A stretch of 64,000 bases of DNA, from contig JAULSN010000002.1 of assembly GCA_033439765.1 (NCBI GenBank), positions 1,488,001 through 1,552,000 of the forward strand. Direction: 5' to 3'. Each line of letters begins with the position of its first letter. The stretch's first letter is position 1. The position numbers were made by a program, and so were the translations under genes. This stretch comes from Lasiosphaeria ovina. Its lineage: Eukaryota; Ascomycota; Sordariomycetes; Sordariales; Lasiosphaeriaceae. This document shows positions 44,827-56,179 of this stretch, piece by piece. The notes under the pieces were generated by a model, which saw nothing but the letters and a program-made list of their open reading frames with translations, did no database searches and was not told where the DNA came from.

Positions 44827-46251
44827 GAGAGCGTTTCTATACACTGTTAAATCGTTGTCGTGCACTGTAGTCCACCACACATAACCCTAACCCTGGCCAA
44901 ATCCCCCGCCCTCTAGTACATCTAAAATTCTGCCGCCTAGTAATTTACCACTTTTTACCATAATGCAACCGAACCTTACCTCTTTCCACTGTAACCGACC
45001 TTCCTTCTACAACCACCAAAAAACATCGTCGGCACCGCATTTAATCGATGCATCGGTATGGCTTTATTTCTTTATTAATACTTCGTCGCGTAGTACTGAC
45101 TAGCGATAGAAATGGCCGCCCTTGAAGATTTGAGCGATCTGAGCGACCTCAGCGACCTCAGCGACCCTGGCGATGCGACCAATGGAAATGCGCCGCCGCC
45201 GCCGCCACTCTCAAACCCACCGGCCGGCCACAAGCTTTTCAACACCCAATATGATACCCTCGATAATCTAATTGACGATTTGAACGAATGGGCCGCTTCT
45301 GCGTAGTTCAATACGTCTAAGCTACGAAGCGCCAACTATGCCAAAGACTTCGGCGCAACCAGGGTTGATTTTAGCTGTCATCGAGGCAAAATTCGTCAAT
45401 CTCGGGCCATAACGAACGACACCACCACCGACCGGCGAGACTGTACGTGGCAGGCAGTAGCCAAAGCGCTTGTTGCCAATGACCGGAAATGGACTTTTGA
45501 GCTTCTTCCTGAGCATACCAGTTATACAAATCATCCTCCTATTGACCAGGACTACCTTTCGGTGAAGCCGAGGAAGATCTTTGGCCTCAGCACAAGGCCG
45601 TCATTGCGAGTTATATCGACAGGCCATCGGTCCTCAATCGTGACATTGCAAAGGAGCTTCTGTTGGGTAGACAATGTGTAGAAAAGGTGCATTGGCTAGC
45701 TAAGACAAGGAGGGGCAAAGCTCCCTACCAAATGTGTGGGCGAAAACCCTAGTGCGGGCAACTGGCCCATGCACTGCTCAGCTAAGCCAGGGCTAGTCCC
45801 CGCTACAGCTTCGCAAGCAATTTCCCGACCTCATTTTCACCCGCATACAGCTACGGCACTGCCGCTGGCATGGACTAGTGAGGCTGTTAGTTGTATGCAT
45901 GCAGTTGTAAGTAGTGTAAGCGGGCCTGTAGTTTTTATTGCATTTTTGGCCCTGTTATGTAAGCGAATTCAACGAAGTTAGCTTCGCTTTTTATTGTAGA
46001 TTTGAACGATTTGAACGAATCTACGGCCCTAAGCGAGAATTACCGCATTCGGAAGTACGTTGACGTTGGTGACGGCGGCGAGGTGCAATTGCGGTATAAC
46101 TGCGTTGCCAGCGCTTGGAGCGGGGCAGCTAGCGAATGTGGTAAATTTGGCTGTACAATGTGGTAATTTCCTGGGCGGTGAGCTGTAAGGTCTTGGCGCC
46201 GATGTACCTACAGTGTACGACAACGATTTAACAGTGTATAGAAACGCTCTC
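44827..46251 (+). mobile_element. MULE 2, shortened relic (1425 bp)
   Basis: Bounded by 44-bp inverted repeats with one mismatch (44827-44870 and 46208-46251, starting GAGAGCGTTTCTATACACTG). No clear target duplication; the flanks differ, which fits an old insertion or a rearrangement. Inside is only the N-terminal part of a transposase related to that of MULE 1; the catalytic core is missing. The end sequences do not resemble those of MULE 1. Confidence 0.82.
45112..45720 (+). pseudogene. MULE 2 transposase fragment (N-terminal domain only)
   Basis: Starts with a DLSDLSDLSD repeat and continues HKLFNTQYDTLDNLIDDLNE, closely parallel to HKLLNHQYDTFNELFEDLKD of MULE 1. TAG follows WAASA at about 45304; the frame then goes on with LRSANYAKDFGATRVDFSCH and RDCTWQAVAKALVANDRKWT, matching the same region of MULE 1. 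After about 45600 the frame shifts and decays. The DDE core is absent. Confidence 0.75.
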
Positions 46252-46713
46252 TTCTTTTTATCCTTTGTCTAAGCAATGGCCCGTGAACAGAAGTGGTTCC
46301 CATTTTGGTAATGTACTATTTAACAATTTAACCCTCTCACTAGGTGTTCTTTTCTTCTCACAAGAAAATTTATTATGCATAAAAACAACTTGAACACATT
46401 TCTTCTTAAAGAGCATAGAAGAAGACGAGCGCGTCACATATATAAGAGTCAGTGACTCGGAATATAAATTGAAAACTTCAACTCACACTATCAAGAACAA
46501 CATTCCACTATTTCCAATTTACCTACTCCTAGCAAAAGGCATCCTCCGGCATGTACTCTGTCCGTCGGTCCTGGCCTCATCATCACTAACCCCCAGAGTG
46601 TCGTCAGGAAGACGAAACAACCGGGTCGCGACTCCAGAACACCGACTTGAACCGTCCCCATCCTCTTGGTCATACGATATCCGGAAAAGAAAGTTTTCCC
46701 ACCGGCCTAAGCT
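46252..46713. other. Spacer between MULE 2 and the CmcJ-like gene
   Basis: A/T-rich on the left. No continuation of the Zn2Cys6 frame and no other gene seen. Confidence 0.5.
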
Positions 46714-47824
46714 TCACCTGATCGCAACGACACGAACTTCAGCACTTCGCCTTGGCTCAGAGCGTGACTCTGGGTTGTAAACCGCGGCATGGAAACATCC
46801 TAGTCAGGTAATTATGTTCAAGGTCAAAAACACTTTTCAAGAATGAAACAAGCAGGTTGGGAGGGACCACCTACGAGCGCGTTTTCCAGTAGAGTCGGTG
46901 TTGCGGAATATAAACACGTCCTCGGGCATCTGGCTGCTTAGATAATACCACTTGTGCGCCGGATTCGGGTGCAGAAGCGAGTTCTCGCCGAGTCGGGTTC
47001 GGTGCAGGTCATCGTTGAGGATGATGTCATCTTCTTGGACCGATCGCCAGTCACAGACTGCCAGTGGCCAGTCATCGTTTGGGCCGGTAAGTGGTCGCCA
47101 GACACTAAATCAGACGATAAAATAAGGCGTAATTAGCGGGAAGAAAGCCACGGTCACCCCAAGTGTCATCTCGTCTTTTGCAATATGGTTGAAGGTGTGT
47201 AAGACTTAAACAGCGTACTTGAGCAGGTCATAGTCCTTGTCTTTTAAGTATTCGAGTTGGCCCGGAAACGCGTAGTCGAGCTGCATGAGCCCGCCCTCAC
47301 GGGAAAAGTCGGCGTGCGGTATACCAGCCGGCTGCTCGTGAGTAACGACGGCTTCTTCGGTAGATGGATATCGGGCGTCACGATTTCTTACCTATTGGTA
47401 GAGAGCACTTTTTTCAACATTGCTGTGACATTGTTAAGGGATCATTGGGTGTTGTAGAATGAGAATGAGTGTAACATACGATGAAGTTCATGGCCTCGAT
47501 GCGTTTGTACTCGGGGAACTTCAGGTAGAGCAGAGCCTCAATCTCATTGATGTAGTCCATTTCGACACTGCTTTGGTTTGTCAAGGCATCTTCGGCAGAA
47601 AGCATCGTCTTGGCTTTCAGAAGACAGAAGCCATGGACATCCAGTTCAAATTCCTGAGGTGAGACAATGTCTTTGACATGAATAGGCTGCAAGTCAAAGA
47701 TGTGGTTCAGGGGCGTCTCTCCATTGTCCGGTACGAAGTCGGCCGAGTAGGCCTTCTCCACTTGGTAGAGCGGGTCTCGAGAGATGTACTGGATGGTTGT
47801 GGTAAAATCTTTCGGTTTTGACAT
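46714..47824 (-). CDS. CmcJ / GA4-desaturase-like oxygenase family protein
   Basis: Four exons on the minus strand, 47824-47480, 47391-47219, 47104-46875 and 46799-46714, join with matching phase at every junction to 277 residues. Blocks typical of the fungal CmcJ/GA4-desaturase-like family: TTIQYISRDPLYQVEKAYSA, HGFCLLKAKTMLSAEDAL, NVWRPLTGPNDDWPLAVCDW spanning the third exon start, and a tail CFHAAVYNPESRSEPRRSAE followed by VRVVAIR. A His-x-Asp pair (H141, D143 in PHADFSREGG) and the later His of CFHAAV could form an Fe(II) site as in 2-oxoglutarate oxygenases; that is inference. The family acts in secondary metabolism in several fungi. Without splicing only 115 residues plus a short run would be made. 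Confidence 0.88.
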
Positions 47825-48380
47825 GGTTACTCGAAAGTTTCTTGCCACCCAGGCTTGATGAGGAAGATGAGCTTGATGGTGTAGCTTCCCAAAAAAAAAA
47901 AAAAAAAAAAAAAGGTTGTGTACGGGCGTACTCAACGGCACAATATTCCCCACGAGGAGAAGCCCCGCTCTAGCGATATTCGTTATTGAGTTAAGGGGTG
48001 GTTGGGAGAGGCTTTAAGAATAAGGCTTTTGCAACTAAATGCGCACTGTGCTTGGAATCACCCCTGCGGAAGGGACGGTCATGAGATTCCAGCCGAGAGC
48101 GACCACAGCGAATCAATTGGCAAAGGGCCAACCGTGCAGAGACCGGTGAGAGGCGTAGTATTTCCGGATGTTTCCTCCTGCCCGATTGGAGAAGGATTGC
48201 AGATTGGTGTGGGTGCCTGCATGCGGTCAATGTGTGATCCTACCTGCCCTGATCCCGATGGGTCACAGATGAAGAATTGCAAGGCGTTACCTAAGAGGTA
48301 CATACCTACCCACCGACTCTATACGTCTCTTTCATCAATACTAATATCATTTATCCTCTCTAAGAGAGCGAGCAAACAAC
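47825..48380. other. Intergenic region with a 23-base A run
   Basis: About 560 bp; uninterrupted A at 47891-47913, just upstream of the CmcJ-like start. No gene seen. Confidence 0.55.
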
Positions 48381-49823
48381 CTACCATGATCTAACAAGCT
48401 GCATGATCCCGACAGCCAATTGAAGAAGCGCCAATATAACACCGGCGCCTCCCACCAGCAGCACGATCCAAAATGTGTACCACTGCAGCGGGTTGCGTCG
48501 GTCCCGCCAGAAGTCGGTTAGCCGGCTGGGCCTTTGGCGAAGATTGAACTTCTGCAGCTCCAGCAGCCGTCGCCCAAGTCTCGGGAAGTCACTCCCCGCG
48601 TTGTAAACATCGCTTTCTTGCAGATTACCCTCCGAGTCGCGGCACGACACTGGCCACACCCAGTCAGGCAGTTTCTCAAGCGTCCTGTCGTGCTTCGACC
48701 GTCTTGACCATGGGCACAGCCTGGTCCTGTATCTGCTCTCGCATAAAGGTGTGAGCAGTTGATCAAAGGGCCGGCCATCGCTCTTCAGGGCTGCCAGTTC
48801 AGAGTGTGCCAGTTTCCTAGATCTGGTACTTTTTCCGAACAAAAGGCGATAAGAGAGGAGCACTTCCTGCTCCAGAGTGATGTAGCAGTCTTGGTTGCCT
48901 GCGTTCGAGGCCACGGGGTCGAGTGCTTCGGCAATGCTGCGCGAATGGAATATTAACAATTGGTCTTTGTCAACACTACTGCACTGATAAGGCTCTGCGG
49001 CCAATCTTCATGGAGCCTCCTCTTACCTGTGTAACAAGGCACCCCTCTCTTCGGTGTGAATCGCTTGCAGGATGCAGAATGTCGGGAACCGAAACAAATA
49101 AAGTCGCCTGCTAGCGGGGTTGAACTTTAGATGGTCGCTGATGGTGTCTACCCATCCGATGCTGATGTTTGCAAACTCATTCAACGAGTAGTAGTTGAGG
49201 CTCGCTTCGTAAAGGTTTTCGTCGAGAGCAGTGGGGGTTGTTGGCTCGGGTCCCCATGCGTGCGGCTTGAAGGTACGAAAGAGCGCCGTGATTGGACGTC
49301 TGCACTTTTCAAGCTTCTGTTGAGGAGCTTCCTCTGAGGATGTTTGTGACTTGCAGGTCAAGCAAGCAGGGGCTTGTAGTTGGTCAACTGACAAGGTCGG
49401 GCATAGAGTCATTGTCACCCAACACAAAACGCCGAAAATAGCGACAAAAGCGAATGAGGTGTCTTCGATGGGAAGTTGTCCTGGCTGCAACAGCCTTTTC
49501 CATACATCTTGGATGCTAGCCTCCCTGTCGGGCTCTTCTTTGAGGACTTGAGCGACGGCGATGACCCACGGCCAACAGTCTATGTTACCGTGAGGATAGG
49601 GGCAGTTAACAGTACTCCAAAGGTTGCGATAGGCGGGGTTCAGTAGCGGGAGGAAAGAATCCTCAAGATGTTGACAGTAAGCCTGAATGCCAGGGTACTG
49701 GGTGGCGTCTTCGCGTGACAAGCCGAATAAATGTTGCACGAAACTAGCCCTCGAATCTGCAGAGGGGTGGCTAGCGGGGATGTCGATGTTCTGCAACTCA
49801 ACGTCCGTCCTCCTGTGACGCAT
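48381..49823 (-). CDS. Hypothetical protein with one C-terminal membrane helix
   Basis: Two exons on the minus strand, 49823-49027 and 48936-48381, join in phase (split Ser codon) to 450 residues. Donor GTAAGA and acceptor GCGCAG are good. The body is soluble-looking (FVQHLFGLSREDATQYPGIQ, FPTFCILQAIHTEERGALLH); the only clear membrane segment is near the end, WYTFWIVLLVGGAGVILALL, leaving a short tail. I do not recognise the family; similar layouts occur in lineage-specific fungal proteins. The 5' end is uncertain: open sequence continues upstream (to about 50011) in another frame with protein-like composition and might be an additional exon, but I could not find splice sites that keep phase. 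Confidence 0.68.
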
Positions 49824-51286
49824 TCGACCGAAAGAAAGCAGCCTTTGGATGTGAAAGCGTTAGCGGCGAACGTGGCACCACATACCATCCCGACTTCATT
49901 GACACAAACCTGCAGCTGGACTGCTTCCGCTTTGGTGGTTGCATGTGAAGACAAGAAACCCTGAAAGGCTTTGGCCAAGTTGGGTGCGTGTGGTGGGGGT
50001 CCCTCAAGCACAAAGATCGAGAGTGTTGGAACTTGGCCAATGTCACCTAGTAATTAGTATCCTATGGACGTTATATACGAACGGGGTGCGTGGGTGACTA
50101 GCCAGGCAGCGATCACCTCCTCAGCCTCTTCAAACCATCCTGGCCGAATTTCGCCAATCATTAACCCAAGCAGGCCTCCTTCCCACAGGGTCTAGCCGCT
50201 TGGTATGACATTGTTCTCGCGAGTGATAGCTTGCTATTGTCGGGCCCCAAATGTGCAGTTCCAATACACGTTGGGCGCCTATTAAAGACAACAACCCCAA
50301 TCGTTTCCTCGGGCGCGAAGGGCCTCGGAACTCTGTTTTTCATTGACACGAACGAACCAAATCGACTTGCCCAACGTCAATAACCCGCCCCATCGATCTC
50401 TGACTGGTAAGGAACCATCGAACGGCTTGTGGTTGTTGGATAAACAGGATGCTGGCAGACTGCTTATCTGCCTACCTAGAGACCACCAATTGAGCAAGGC
50501 ATAATTGCAAGCGTCCAAAATGCCTACCAACAACCCCTCGCCCAAGTTGAGCCAGCCTTGGCTGAAATGGTTCAAGCTGGAAAAGCCCGAATGTGGCTGC
50601 TCGGGCGGCTCGCGGTGGCCCATCATGCTAGCAGGGAATGGCCATGGAAATGGCCAAGGCAGCCTTCCCCAGCCGCCCCGGGGGATTGACTTCAGTGTCG
50701 AGAAGCCGCGCCCCGAAGCCCCCATCTCTGCAAGCTATCCCCTACCCACGTCAGTCTAGTGGGCAATATGGCTGCACATGCTACGGAGACGCAGGTCTTG
50801 ATCGTGGAAGAAGGAAGAGGCGAAAAGAGGCTCAAGCTCTCGGTACCTACCAAATTGACAGGCAAGATGGAGAGACTTGGGTCAGGTAGGATAAATTGAG
50901 GTGTTGCTTAGAACTTACTATCTCGGTAAAGTATCCTCGATAACGAATCGCTTATCGCATGCAATGTTTCGGACTCTCCTATGCTGTGCACCGTGAAATC
51001 GATCCCTTCAGACAACGTGGACCAACCAGCTCCTGGCAGGTGCCCTGTAATGTTTTTAGGCAGCATTTGGGCCACATCCAAGAAGTACCAACCCCTCACT
51101 CCATTACCTGAAAAACCGCAGTGTGGCAGCACAGCCTTGATGCAAACCACACCACCCACCTTCCAACAATTCCCCAGAGGCGTTCGGTAACTCCCTCAAC
51201 CCCGCTTTCCAGACGAGCGCGCTTCGATTTCAGAACAGACACACACAATTCACAGTCACGGAGCGGGACTAACTTGCTCCCTATCC
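49824..51286. other. Divergent intergenic region
   Basis: About 1.45 kb. May hold an unassigned 5' exon of the minus-strand gene (49830-50011). A plus-strand frame at 50520-50759 is unconvincing. Otherwise nothing seen. Confidence 0.4.
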
Positions 51287-52390
51287 ATGACTTTCACAGT
51301 CTTTCTCTCCCGGCTTGCCAGACGTCTTGTCAGGCCGCTCTCCACCACAAAAGTAAAAATGGCGGGTGTTGGCGGCGCTGTCCCCGCCACTGCAGGCGCC
51401 GCTGCCGTCATTGATGGTGCCACCACCTTGAATTATATCAGTGCCTTCCGGCTCACGTCCAAAGACAATCAATCCTCGGCCGTCCTAGGATTTGAAGATA
51501 ACTTCTGGCTATGGAGCGTCGAAGCAGGTTTTGATCTCACACATCCACCCACACCCAGCTCGGATCCAGTCGAGCCACGACTCACTCTGCAATGTGCTCT
51601 CACCCCTATCACCGTCGACCCGGCCAAGACGGCGCTCCTCATCATCGATATGCAGAACTATAACCTAGCCAAGGAGTTGGGCAACCACGTCAAAGCCTAC
51701 CACGACGCCGAGGATAACATCCTCAAGTACGCCATCCCGGCAGCCCGGAAAACGCGGATCCAAATTATCTGGCTCACCTGGGGCCTGACCGAAGCGGACC
51801 TGGAGCAGATGGACCCGGGCGTGCTGCGGACTTTCGGATGGCACTCGGTACGTCTCGATCAACCTCCGCCAGCTCCACGCCCCGGAGAGGGTGCCAGGAA
51901 GGACGGTGAACGGATGAACGACAAAGGCCTAGGAGAAGAAATCGGAGAAGTCACCCTGGAGAACGGCACGACTGTGGAAGGTGGGCGCATCCTGATGCAA
52001 GGCACCTGGAATGCGGAGCTTCACGGCCCGCTCGCGCAAGCCTTCACGGCAGGGCAAACCGCCTCGCGCCAGGACGTTCGCTTCCATAAAAATCGCAACT
52101 CGGGAATGTGCGATAAGATGACGGCCCTGACCGAGTACCTGGAGCGCGAGCAGATCAAGACACTGCTGTTTACGGGCGCCAATACAGATCAATGCGTTAT
52201 GGGGACATTGCAAGATGCAAACCTCAAGGGGTACGACTGTGTCCTTCTCAAGGATGGATGTGGCACCAACAGCCCGGAATTCGCCCAGCTCAGCGCTGAA
52301 TATAACTGTCTCAGAAGCTGGGGTTTTCTATCCACCTGTAAGGACCTGGCTACGGCAGCGGGAGTCGAAGTCAAGAATAGTTCAAAGTGA
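51287..52390 (+). CDS. Isochorismatase-like cysteine hydrolase
   Basis: Single-exon gene of 367 residues. The cysteine hydrolase fold starts near residue 110 with TALLIIDMQNYNLAKE (Asp121). The other two members of the catalytic triad are Lys268 in RFHKNRNSG and Cys303 in TGANTDQCVMGT, so it should be active. Such enzymes hydrolyse amides or enol ethers of small molecules; the exact substrate is unknown. The first 25 residues (MTFTVFLSRLARRLVRPLST) are Arg-rich, without acidic residues, like a mitochondrial presequence; a second ATG at residue 25 (MAGVGG) could give a form without it, allowing two locations. It is convergent with the NLR gene, only 213 bp between stops. Confidence 0.92.
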   Translation: MTFTVFLSRLARRLVRPLSTTKVKMAGVGGAVPATAGAAAVIDGATTLNYISAFRLTSKDNQSSAVLGFEDNFWLWSVEAGFDLTHPPTPSSDPVEPRLTLQCALTPITVDPAKTALLIIDMQNYNLAKELGNHVKAYHDAEDNILKYAIPAARKTRIQIIWLTWGLTEADLEQMDPGVLRTFGWHSVRLDQPPPAPRPGEGARKDGERMNDKGLGEEIGEVTLENGTTVEGGRILMQGTWNAELHGPLAQAFTAGQTASRQDVRFHKNRNSGMCDKMTALTEYLEREQIKTLLFTGANTDQCVMGTLQDANLKGYDCVLLKDGCGTNSPEFAQLSAEYNCLRSWGFLSTCKDLATAAGVEVKNSSK

Positions 52391-52603
52391 CTTTGGCTTC
52401 GCGTGGCACATCTCAACTCTTGAAGGACAGGACAAATTATCTAGCAATTTCACTTAAAATCTAACTCAATAGAGCAATCCTTCAGCAATATTCTCCTCTG
52501 CCCCTTCATTGCCTCCAGGCTCACTGTTGAATTAAGGCAGGGTCCACGAACGGAAATACAAGCTTGAACTGAAACTGTCCCCCCTGTGTCACGTACCTGA
52601 TCA

Positions 52604-55600
52604 TCAACGCCAAAGACAGTAAACAAGGGAATCATAATCCTCCTCAGACGGGTTCTGATTCGCATCGCCGGCAAGCGAGAAGTACAACTCCTCTGCCTCC
52701 CTCAGCAGCTGTCTGCTCTCAGCCTCTCGGCCAGGCTCCTGGAAAAGGGCCTGAGATAGCTTGTAAAGACATCTCGCATGCTCGCCGGCCATGTATTCCT
52801 TGTGGATCAAAGTCACAATCATGGCGTCGTGGAGATGTTTGCTATTTCCCCTCAACAAAATCATCAGTTATATATCTATATTGCAGAACTGTTGCTAAAT
52901 GAGGGAGGAAATAAGGATTGTTCTGCTCACATGGCTGCCTCGGTCTTGCCCAGGTCCAGTGCACAGCATGCCATGCGGTACATGCAGGCACCATTGAAGT
53001 GATCTGTGCGAGCCTTGTCACCTTTCAACCAAAGGCTCTGGGCTTCCATGAACCTAGCCTCTGCGACGTCGTAGTTCGTAGCTCGCATCTCCAATCTCCC
53101 GATGGCGTACCGTGCACTAATTATCGAGAGGCCATGTGTTAGCTGTCTTCCTATGCAAAGAAGGCAAAACAAAGACATAGAAGTCTTTACACTTACGAAG
53201 CAGCCATAGCCCAGTTAAGTGGTTTCGTGTCCATGAGATCACTGTATGCCGACTCCAAATACGGTCGTGCCTCTTCAAGGCGCCCCATGAAAACGAGGCA
53301 CCTTCCTAGCCCAGTCTTCATAACCGGAGGCGCAGTGACGATTTGAGCAGCACCGCCGTCAACATTACCTTGCTGAGAACTAGCCCAAGCCTTCCACGTA
53401 CCAAGACCAAGCTGATGCCACTCGAGAGCTTCGTCCAACGGGCCAAACGTGGTGAGCACCTGAGCGATGTTGTGCTCGGCCCAGGCAACCTCTCGCGGCT
53501 CGGCTTCCGGGTCGCGGAGCCGGATGGCTCGGGACTTGGTCGCCGAGTCAAGCGCTTCGCGGGACTTCCCCAAACGCGCTTGCATCTGCCCGAGATGAGA
53601 CGGTAGCGATGAGAGTAAGTCGTATGTCTGATCGGCGGGGTCCAGTGTCGACAGCGCAATCTCGTTCACTTGAACCATGTCGGCCAGTTCTGGGAAGGCA
53701 TGTTGCTCCAGGATGAAGCTTCGGTGAAATGATAAAATCAGTACTAATACTTATAACTGGATCTCAGGACAGCATATTGCCCAAGTAAAAGATGAAAAGA
53801 AAACTCACCGTTGGCAAGTCACAAGAAGTTCACAAAACTCCCTGCACCCACGAAACGTGGGCAGCCTCTTCCGCTCCTGCTTGAACCCGTCCTTTAGCGC
53901 GATCACATGCTGGACCCAGAGAGAGCATCGCTCCCAGACGTCGAACATCTGCGCCTTAGTTGCGTCTCGCCGTGGAAACGCAGCATAGAGCAGCGCTGAA
54001 GCCCTCGCAAATGCGGCCTGGCGCTCGTTCTCGCTCATAAACTGCCGAAAGTGGGTCTGTATAAGTCGATGGACAGCCAGTTGACGTGTGTCGCGGTCTC
54101 TGCGGATCAGGGCGATGATCTGTAGCTCTTCGATTGCCTTTGAGAGACTGAGATAGTGATTAGGCCATGATTAGTACCAAGTTCTGCGAGATCAAGTCAC
54201 CATGTTGGGGAAAGCTGCCCTTATTCGAAGCTGGGGGAGAAGGGGTTAATTAAATACCTCTCCATGTCTGTACACCATTGCATATCAGCGGGAAGTTGGC
54301 TGGGATCGTCCGGCTCAAACAACATTTGCGGTATGCTATCCGGGTTGCAAAAAGATACAACCGACAGAATTGCCGCCGAGTGCTCTTGTAGGTTGCCGAA
54401 CGACAGCTGCCACATGGCACTTAGGCCATCCTTGAAGTCTGGGTGGCTATCAATAAAGTCGACCAACTCTTTGATGGTCCAACTCCTTCGATGGATGACG
54501 CCAGCCATGTTTGACAGCGCAAGGGCGTGGCCGCTAAGCCGTTCCGAGAGAGCGAAGGCCGATTGGTGCTGGTTGGCCAATAGATCGGCACTGATGTAGC
54601 CTGAGAGAAGGTGCAAAATGTACTTCGACCCCGTTTCGGTATCCCAAGAGGCCACTTCTAAGCCTGCGTCTGCTGGCTCATATGCAAGAGAATGGTTTCG
54701 TGTTGTTATGATGGCCTGGCCGCGGCTCGCCGAGTTTGGCCAGTAGGGGAGCAGGATGTCAGGATCGTCGGCATTGTCAAAGACAATCAGCCATTTAGTC
54801 TCTGTTGCTCTTCAGCGTAAGCATTCAATCCGCTTGCAGCAAAATAATTTGAGAGATTAATTATGCATGACCAAGTAGGAAACGGAACCGACGTACTGGT
54901 GTGCTGTAACCAACTTCTCACGAGCAAATGATTGTCGTCGTGAGACTTTGCTGTAGCATTTGGCAGCTTCAGTCGTAGAGAAATTTCAGTGAAGCTCTGC
55001 TTGATGGACATAGCAGTTTCTGCCGCAACCCAAAGCACAGCGTTCAGCTCGCGTTTCGAGTACTTCTTCTGGGCATATTTCATGGCGATGTGCGTCTTTC
55101 CGACGCCAGCCATTCCGTAAAGGGCAAGGGATCGAAAGGGGCCGAGGTCTTTCTTCTGATAATGTTTGTCAATATCGTCGATAACATCGTCTCGATCAAA
55201 GAAACGCGAGTTTTTAGTCGGCGGCGTCATATTGCAAGGAACGTCCGCTTCGTCTGGCCGAGAACCCAGGGTCAGATACGAGTACAACCAAGACACATTA
55301 TCCTGAGCACGCATCTGATTCATGGCCGCCAGCTTCTCCAATCCCTCCAAGGACTCCTCGATTTCGTGAACTGCATTGTCAAAGGTGGGACCAAATGCGA
55401 GCCAGGGACCATCTCCCGTCCCTAGTGCAATGATTAGACGGTATAGTCTTTACTTGAGCAAGAGCATAATTATCATATGGCCGACTTACTGAACGGCACC
55501 TGAAGGGCATCCTCTGAGTCGCGGAGGAAAAGCACGGTCTTGGTGAAGAACTCGGTCATGCCAACAAAAATCTCGAAGCAAGCCTCTTTCTCCTTCCTAG

Positions 55601-56179
55601 TGAAGGTTGAGCCGTTGGAACATTGGTCCTGGAAGGATTCGGCCTGTCGGCTGAGTTTCTTAATCATCTGTGCAACACGCCGCATGGGGTCGCCATCATC
55701 GAATTGCAACGCCAACTTCCGAGCAAAAGTGCCACGTTAATTAGTCTCTCGCTTGCGTCAAAGAATAGGTTGCCAGTGCAGGGCGACCCACGTACGTTGA
55801 GAACCAGTCTGAGGAGCCCCCAAAATACTGCAGGGTCAAGTCTGGGGCCAAGCTTGTCGGTGAAGTGGTAGCTAAAGTTGCGCAAGCCCACAAGTCGAGG
55901 GTTGATCAACGAAAGTTCGTGCAAGGCTCCCTCAGATCTATCACGCGCATCTGTGTCTTCGATCACTGTCTCCTTCAGTTCTTCAAAGCTTCGGCAGCTC
56001 CGAATTGTCCGTTGATCGTCGCGCTCCACCCGACCAAGACAGGATTTCTTTGTCGATCTCCATCCTTCTTCAAAGTGCCGCTCCCTAATAACATCTCAGC
56101 AATAGTTAAGTTTCAGCGAAATAGAGGATAGTTATCTTCCATTGAACCCCAAAGGAACATACAGTTCAGGAGTATCCAT
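52604..56179 (-). CDS. NLR-like STAND protein: helical N-domain, NB-ARC, TPR
   Basis: Nine exons on the minus strand (56179-56163, 56084-55796, 55715-55490, 55421-54897, 54801-54258, 54147-53809, 53718-53197, 53116-52931, 52841-52604) join in phase at all eight junctions to 961 residues. Residues 1-200 resemble the DUF7708-type domain of fungal NLRs (PAVFWGLLRLVLN then LALQFDDGDP). NB-ARC: P-loop YGMAGVGKTH with Gly280-Thr287, Walker B WLIVFDNADD at 356-365, sensor stretch AIITTRN. From about 650 to the end are TPR-like helices (LDSATKSRAIRL, LDEALEWHQLGLGTW, EARFMEAQSLW). STAND proteins of this layout switch on ATP binding and can trigger cell death or defence in fungi. Exon 3 has a weak acceptor (CGGAAG) and exon 1 is only 17 bp, the two least certain points. 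Confidence 0.87.

Noticed and set aside
44883..44894. Telomere-like CCCTAACCCT
   Set aside because: Under two full repeat units inside MULE 2; chance or remnant, not a telomere.
49830..50011. Upstream exon for the membrane-helix protein on the minus strand
   Set aside because: Composition is protein-like (FEGPPPHAPNLAKAFQGF-type), but no donor/acceptor pair keeps the phase to 49823.
50520..50759. Plus-strand frame starting MPTNNPSPKLSQPWLKWFKL
   Set aside because: Contains a small Cys cluster but no known family; overlaps an equally long minus-strand frame.
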